Shown here: positions 60,401 to 64,000 of the stretch, one piece after another | Numbering within the stretch: the stretch's first letter is position 1 | Layout of the letters: the number at the start of each line of letters is the position of its first letter | NCBI RefSeq assembly: GCF_019720895.1 | Contig: NZ_JAHKSH010000003.1 | Span: forward strand, 248,001-312,000 | Direction of reading: 5' to 3' | Length of the DNA: 64,000 nucleotides | Source: Microbacterium salitolerans | Lineage (GTDB): Bacteria; Actinomycetota; Actinomycetes; Actinomycetales; Microbacteriaceae | Notes under the pieces: generated by a model | What the model saw: the letters and a program-made list of their open reading frames with translations, nothing else | Told to the model about the DNA's origin: nothing | Database searches by the model: none | Made by a program: the position numbers and the translations under genes

Positions 60401-62199
60401 TCGAGGATCGCTACACCGACGCCGACGGCGACTACCGGTATCCGGGCAACGACGGAGCCGAACCGGGGTCGGTGGTGCACATCACCGACATCGACACCTT
60501 CCGTGAGCACTACGGCAGCCGCATCGACCGTCTCGGCTTCGACAACGGCGCCTACTTCTCGCTGCCCGGCACACCGTTCGAAGCGCGTGCGCTGCCGCCG
60601 AGCAACCTGACGACTCCGTATACCGTCGACACGCTGCAGAGCCTGCCGCCCGATGGGCGGATCGAGATCTCCCGCATCGCCCCGGCATTCGGCCGCGATG
60701 GCGGTGGGGTCCAGATCCGCATCCTCGATGACAAGGGAAACCCGCTGTCTCGCGAGACGCTCAGGGACAAGCAGCACCTGGTCTCACCCGACCAGGCGAC
60801 GGCGGGCGCGCCGTCTGCAGCCGAGTCTTCGCGCGCTGACGACGGAGCCTCGTCGGTCGTCGACGGCCCCCCGGCACGTGAGGGGGTGGACAGCGGCTCG
60901 CGCCCGGAGGGTGTCGACGCCGACGCGACGGACACCGGTGCGTCGAACGATGTCGGCGACACCCCATCGCCGGAGCGCCACCCCGACTCTCCCGCGTCGA
61001 CGGACTCTCCGGAGCAGATCCGCGACAAGATCGACGAGGCGCTGACGCAGTCGAATACGGGCTTCGACCCACACGACCTGTCGAACGGATACGCGACCAA
61101 CTGCGGCAACGTGTCGGTCAACATGCACGACTTCCTCAATGGGAAGCCGATCACCGACGCGGGCACGGGCACGCTCGACATCCCCGACGTCGAGGCGCGC
61201 ACGGGTCTTCCGCAGACCGAGTCGACGCCCTCGCAGATCGAGGCGTCGCTGCGCGCTCAGGGGCCGGGTGCCCACGCGGTCGTCGGCATCGACCGCGGCC
61301 CCGACCAGTCGGGGCACTGGTTCAACGCCGTCTTCGACGGCGAGCAGGTGTGGGTCGTCGACGGTCAGGATGGCACGCGCTCGCCGTGGCCGCCTCACGA
61401 GCCGGATGCGACCTACTGGGACGCGTCGATCGACCCGTCGGACCTCATCGACGGCAGAGGGACGCCCGATGGCGCCTCGAACGCCGACTCGACACCGGGC
61501 GACGGCACGCGAGAGGGAGGCCGGTCGCGCATCCGCGTGACCGGCGGAGACGGCACTCCGGGCAGCCCCTATCAGGTCGACTGGCGGAGTCCGAACACCC
61601 CGTTCGCGCGGCAGGAGGGTCTCGAACCCGATTCGGTCTACGAGATCGATGGGCGCGGGACGTTCCACACGGGGCCCGACGGCCGCGTCGAGCGCGTCGA
61701 GACCACCTACGGTGCGGAGAACCTGAACTACGAGCTGCACAAGCCGCAGCCGGACACGACCTATGTGGTGACGACGGCGAACGGCACGAGCACTCACACG
61801 TTCGTGACGGATGATCGTGGTCGCACGATCTCGGCGCACACTGACGACCTCGGCTTCGATGAGGCGAGACGTGCCGAGGGCGTCCAGAGTTCGATCGGCG
61901 GGGAGGGCGGCTCGTTCTTCGACGGCGGTCACCTCTTCGGCAATCAGTACGGCGGCGGGGGCGAGCGCATCAACGTGGTGCCGATGCTCCGCGACGTGAA
62001 TCAGGCTCTGAACCCGGGGAGCTTCTACGCGCTCGAGTCCCACTGGGCGGACCTCAAGCGAGCGAACCCCGACACGCCCCTGGAAGTGCGCATCGAGCCG
62101 ATCTACGGCGATGAGTCGACGACACCCGTGATGCTCCACGTCACATGGGTTGAGAATGGCATCGTGCACACCGACATGTTTGAGAACTTCGATGACTGA
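57430..62199 (+). CDS. type VII polymorphic toxin with TNT, Tox-PL and endonuclease domains
   Basis: The 1589-residue effector starts with an ESAT-6/LXG-like helical region (1-240) containing hydrophobic helices near 240-275. A Gly/Pro/Asp/Thr-rich linker follows (about 450-930), including 11-residue TTPDGATPDAP repeats. Three toxin domains follow. (1) TNT NAD+ glycohydrolase, about 960-1117: YPGND at 1004, Arg1034, Tyr1042, Arg1053 in FEARALPP and Gln1095 in GGGVQI. (2) Papain-fold Tox-PL deamidase, about 1200-1330: Cys1225 in TNCGNV, His1296 in SGHWFN, Asp1311 in VVDGQ. (3) Non-specific endonuclease, about 1390-1589: DGGH with His1501, Asn1524, Glu1536. All catalytic positions look intact. 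The domain calls rest on motif recognition. Confidence 0.88.
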   Translation: MGTEVKITASTIQSDAATFRLAAMDIEGAISTLQGVLSANSGMAGDDNAAEEFAQGEDGYDASAAGLLTSAQSVANGFWVYAAALENTASTYDAAQKPGAGEQPNVTKTEATQVQDPPDKTVSSALGPGLPGLLGEMQEVVEWGLQQIGVVIPTGDEDKLSAAATGWETFSSGLGDACRRSSGGLAWVGGMVIPQASSVEASRTGLNRSLTDLQGYSDNMVTWVNDYVDELHIMREQLKDFLQQMAIELAADLAITALLSVFTFGLGAIAGSAKAAATVVKWCKRIKEIIDKLKNFLRGLRGLGGVSARAAVAAGKEGLQAAAASAFSTSVMNAMHGDSDSAGDRAYEEQSVSEVAGLAFIGGAAASPVNRVVGGSPDARGFRAGARQYAGDVAGGGVDGLAQGGALYAADPSNGFDPLSAAVGGSIMGGIMGPIGRGGERLMPSRPKRPAGDRPNLDTDGPDTGGGSTSPAANVGGSGTSAPDTQNTAPQPGGGGATPAPQGGAGGTGSNGYDGPQPGAGGSGAGGGQAGGGAGSNGYDGPQPGGGGDAGGQPGDGGGIDVPSDAPDAPDSLPGDGPGDAGAPDTGSTPDGATPDAPTTPDGATLDGATPDAPTTPDGATPDAPTTPDGATPDAPTTPDGATPDAPTTPDGATPDGATPDAPTTPDGATPDAPTTPDGATPDAPTSSDGQTPDAPATPDSGTTPDAPTAPDGAAPDASTTPEGAAPASPAAPDGGAPDAGSIVDGIDAIDSSVPQAAAADGVASDVAADAAQLTEAETDAGSTPEHGAPTPVGRPTPADAPVDAGAPDAGATPDGAPAADAGSTPEGAQPDAASPEGAADADGAPTDGVTPEDAAAGAAGAAAVAGAVAAPRLSPGLGRGAAMPGGPHAGPPATDGGSTPNDGKPTDPLIDSPDQFGDGWQRAESPLDADPIDPDYGDKRQEGESGEFHAEYQSHPGADALQPEVRDLIADPDAPYGRDADGEPLTKDGFEDRYTDADGDYRYPGNDGAEPGSVVHITDIDTFREHYGSRIDRLGFDNGAYFSLPGTPFEARALPPSNLTTPYTVDTLQSLPPDGRIEISRIAPAFGRDGGGVQIRILDDKGNPLSRETLRDKQHLVSPDQATAGAPSAAESSRADDGASSVVDGPPAREGVDSGSRPEGVDADATDTGASNDVGDTPSPERHPDSPASTDSPEQIRDKIDEALTQSNTGFDPHDLSNGYATNCGNVSVNMHDFLNGKPITDAGTGTLDIPDVEARTGLPQTESTPSQIEASLRAQGPGAHAVVGIDRGPDQSGHWFNAVFDGEQVWVVDGQDGTRSPWPPHEPDATYWDASIDPSDLIDGRGTPDGASNADSTPGDGTREGGRSRIRVTGGDGTPGSPYQVDWRSPNTPFARQEGLEPDSVYEIDGRGTFHTGPDGRVERVETTYGAENLNYELHKPQPDTTYVVTTANGTSTHTFVTDDRGRTISAHTDDLGFDEARRAEGVQSSIGGEGGSFFDGGHLFGNQYGGGGERINVVPMLRDVNQALNPGSFYALESHWADLKRANPDTPLEVRIEPIYGDESTTPVMLHVTWVENGIVHTDMFENFDD
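59196..59500 (+). repeat. 33-nt in-frame tandem repeats in the effector linker
   Basis: About nine units, several nearly identical (ACGACGCCGGATGGTGCGAC and onward to the next ACGACG), encode TTPDGATPDAP. The unit is a multiple of three, so gain or loss of copies would only change linker length. One unit carries an inserted LDGATPDAP variant. Confidence 0.85.
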
Positions 62200-62920
62200 C
62201 ATGAACATTCCTCCGATGATCGCCGAGGCGGAGATCCGTGCCGAGATCGCCCGGGAGCTCGTCGCGGTCGCCCCCGCGGGCTGGGTTCGCATCGTGTTCT
62301 CGGCGGCAAGCGTCGGCGGGGCCACGGACGTTCTGGTGACGGCTGAGCTGGAGAATGGCGGTGATCGGTCTCTCGCCGCTCCCTCCGGAACCGCTCTTCC
62401 GCTCTCCCGGCTGCGGCGGGCGCTCTACGAGCAGGATCGAGGGACGTGGTTCTCGATGGAGCTCATCGTGACGAGCGACGGGGCCGCCGAGGCGACCTAC
62501 GACTACGACGACGAGCCGCGAGAGTTCGTCGGCCTCATCCCGCGCCTGTGGCTTGCAGACCAGGAGAAGTTCCCGCGCTCGCTCGAGAACAGGCCGGAGT
62601 GGCTGCGGGCGAAGCTCGCGGAGGCCGGCGACGAAGAGAAGGGGCCGGATCTCGGTCGTCTGGTGGCGGTGGGGACGGAGCTGTGGCGGCGGATGGTTCC
62701 CGCGGATGCGCCGCTGGTGCACCGTGAGGTTCCCGCGATCGGGGGCGTCGCGGTGTCGCATGCGGTGCGCGGCGGTGGAACGATCTACGTGGGATCTGAT
62801 GAGGGTGTGCTGTTCTCGTCGTCGAGTGCGACAGAGGATCAGTCGGTCGAGGTGTTCGCATCGGGGCGGCGAACGCCGTGGGAGCACTTCCGTCCGGCCG
62901 ATTCGGGACGTCGACGGTGA
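62192..62920 (+). CDS. probable immunity protein, YezG-like N-terminal domain
   Basis: The ATG at 62192 overlaps the effector stop by 8 nt; ATG 62201 is an alternative. The first ~120 of 242 residues resemble the YezG/DUF600 family: RAEIARELVAVAPAGWVRIV, then GTWFSMELIVTSDGAAEATY followed by DYDDEP. YezG proteins neutralise nuclease ends of type VII LXG toxins, which suits the C-terminal endonuclease domain of the effector. The C-terminal half (GGVAVSHAVRGGGTIYVGSD) is of unknown fold and might cover another toxin domain. Coupled translation supports the immunity role. Confidence 0.75.
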   Translation: MTDMNIPPMIAEAEIRAEIARELVAVAPAGWVRIVFSAASVGGATDVLVTAELENGGDRSLAAPSGTALPLSRLRRALYEQDRGTWFSMELIVTSDGAAEATYDYDDEPREFVGLIPRLWLADQEKFPRSLENRPEWLRAKLAEAGDEEKGPDLGRLVAVGTELWRRMVPADAPLVHREVPAIGGVAVSHAVRGGGTIYVGSDEGVLFSSSSATEDQSVEVFASGRRTPWEHFRPADSGRRR

Positions 62921-63393
62921 CGTTGTCCGCTGACGACGGGCTGTCGTACGCCGCACGGTTCGCCGAACGGGTCGCGCAGGGGACGGGCCTGCGGCTCGCT
63001 CCGACGAATCCGCAGAGGCTGTTCACGCTCTCGGACCTCGAGGTCCGCTTCGCCGTGGTGCCGGTGGAGGGCGGATTCGAGCTGCATCACAGCGACCGCT
63101 CCTCGTTGAGGCCGGTGGCGTTCGCGACTCGACTCGACGACGTCCTGCGGCTGCTGGCCGCACGGCTCTTTCGGTCGCATGGTGTCTCGCTGAGCCGGGA
63201 CGATCTTCCGTCGTCCATGTGCTTCGAGCAGACCCCGAAGGATGTCTCGGTGACGTGGTCGGACGCGGAGGCGCGCGCGTGCGTCGTGCGCGTGTGGGGC
63301 CTCGCGTTGCGCGAGGAGCTCGCCGTGCGCGTCGCGCTCTGGGTCGAGACGGATCTCGACGAGATCGCCGACCAGGTGCAGTCCTCCCGCTGA
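62917..63393 (+). CDS. probable second immunity protein (Imm61/TNT-antitoxin-like)
   Basis: The GTG at 62917 overlaps the previous stop (GTGA), giving 158 residues; a longer frame from 62878 would overlap by 43 nt. The order of strands and helices (RLFTLSDLEVRFAVVPVEGG, FELHHSDR, then FATRLDDVLRLLAARLF, and the late LWVETDLDEIADQV) resembles Imm61, an immunity family found next to TNT toxins. The match is by pattern only. If correct, it would block the NADase domain. It is convergent, 1 nt away, with a TNT-like gene. Confidence 0.55.
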   Translation: MTLSADDGLSYAARFAERVAQGTGLRLAPTNPQRLFTLSDLEVRFAVVPVEGGFELHHSDRSSLRPVAFATRLDDVLRLLAARLFRSHGVSLSRDDLPSSMCFEQTPKDVSVTWSDAEARACVVRVWGLALREELAVRVALWVETDLDEIADQVQSSR

Positions 63394-63394
63394 G

Positions 63395-64000
63395 TCAGCT
63401 GTCGGCGCGGAAGCGCTCGAGGGCGCCGTCCGCGACGAGGTCGCGGATCCCGACGAAGTCGTGCGCGATCGTGCAGCGCAGTCCGCCACCCGGCTGGCCG
63501 AACCAGGGCTGCACGACCTCGACGCGCACTCGCACGGTGCCGCGGGTGACGAATGCGTGGCGATCGGATCCGACGGGGAGTGCCCCGAATGGCGGGAGCG
63601 ACCGGGCCTCGTAGGACGTTCCGTACGGGAAGAGCATGGTGCCGTCGAGAGCGCCGACGCGGTCGAGCACCACGCCGGCGGGAACCTCGATGAGGAGGGA
63701 TCCGTCGGTCGCGCGCGAGCGCAGGTCGGACCAGTGGGTCGTCGCCGCGCCGACAGCCTGGTCGATATCGGAGGCGGCGAACACCGCGACGTCGGGAAGC
63801 GGCCTGTCGACGTAGTCGAGCAGGAGCTGGGCCGCCTCGTCCTCGGTGGCGGCGGATCCGAGAGGGAACGCCGTGCCGTAGTCGACCGTCTCGAACAGCC
63901 ACTCGCTCTGCGCGTCGCTCGGACGCAGGCGGAGGGCGCCTTCCATCGCGGGCGCGTCGTCGCCGGGCAGGGAGACGGCAGCGGCCGGGATGCGTCGTCG
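63395..64000 (-). CDS. TNT-domain protein with altered catalytic residues, 5' end outside window
   Basis: The frame is open to the right edge; an internal ATG at 63946 exists, but coding continues upstream, so the true start is probably outside. The visible 201 codons hold a TNT-type domain: VVLDRVGALDG, YEARSLPP, and PWFGQPGGGLRC. It aligns without gaps to the effector's TNT domain from the first Arg to the second (19 residues) and on to the Gln position (42 residues). The tyrosine position is Met and the glutamine position is Arg, so NADase activity is doubtful. It could be an inactive paralogue, a decoy, or a toxin remnant. Confidence 0.8.
   Translation of the reverse strand, partial: RRRIPAAAVSLPGDDAPAMEGALRLRPSDAQSEWLFETVDYGTAFPLGSAATEDEAAQLLLDYVDRPLPDVAVFAASDIDQAVGAATTHWSDLRSRATDGSLLIEVPAGVVLDRVGALDGTMLFPYGTSYEARSLPPFGALPVGSDRHAFVTRGTVRVRVEVVQPWFGQPGGGLRCTIAHDFVGIRDLVADGALERFRADS

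Overview
The window is very GC-rich and densely coded, with many GTG starts and ATGA/GTGA gene overlaps. Together with the rpsF-ssb-rpsR-rplI-dnaB order, WXG100 proteins and a class-E sortase-type LAATG anchor, this points to a high-GC Gram-positive actinobacterium. Microbacteriaceae, possibly Microbacterium, is an inference from protein character; no rRNA or tRNA gene was seen.

Layout. 1-3.1 kb: truncated MHS-family transporter, MBL-fold hydrolase and a divergent LysR regulator. 3.1-5.6 kb: an ECF42-type sigma factor behind its DGPF/YCII partner gene, with a promoter fitting the ECF42 consensus, then a Pr6Pr-like membrane protein. 5.7-8.5 kb: kynA-kynU-formamidase, tryptophan to anthranilate. 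8.6-14.5 kb: TM-helix channel protein, rpsF-ssb-rpsR-rplI, a cluster of DnaA boxes, dnaB and a DNA/RNA nuclease. 14.8-21 kb: a 1942-residue repetitive wall-anchored surface protein and a small membrane protein.

21-32.6 kb is an alpha-mannoside utilisation regulon: long ManA-type isomerase, LacI repressor, secreted GH76 mannanase, ABC importer without its own ATPase, GH38 alpha-mannosidase and a ROK-like kinase. Five near-identical 14-bp palindromes lie in front of its transcription units. 32.7-41.9 kb: CPBP protease, small membrane exporter-like protein, pabC and pabA-pabB separated by two copies of an 86-nt palindrome-ended repeat, EamA transporter, LysR, GNAT, Fpg/Nei glycosylase and an LLM oxidoreductase. 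41.9-46.9 kb: a Zur-box-controlled zinc import locus of AztABCD type with two AztD-like lipoproteins. 47-49.3 kb: small membrane proteins and a lipoprotein.

49.4-64 kb is a type VII secretion/polymorphic-toxin island: secreted protein, FHA-containing EssC/EccC-like ATPase, zinc-ribbon FHA protein, three WXG100-type proteins and a 1589-residue effector. The effector appears to carry three different toxin domains in series: a TNT NAD+ glycohydrolase, a papain-fold Tox-PL deamidase and a DNA/RNA non-specific endonuclease. Two probable immunity genes follow (YezG-like and Imm61-like). A convergent TNT-like gene at the window edge has two catalytic positions substituted. This island is the most unusual part of the window.
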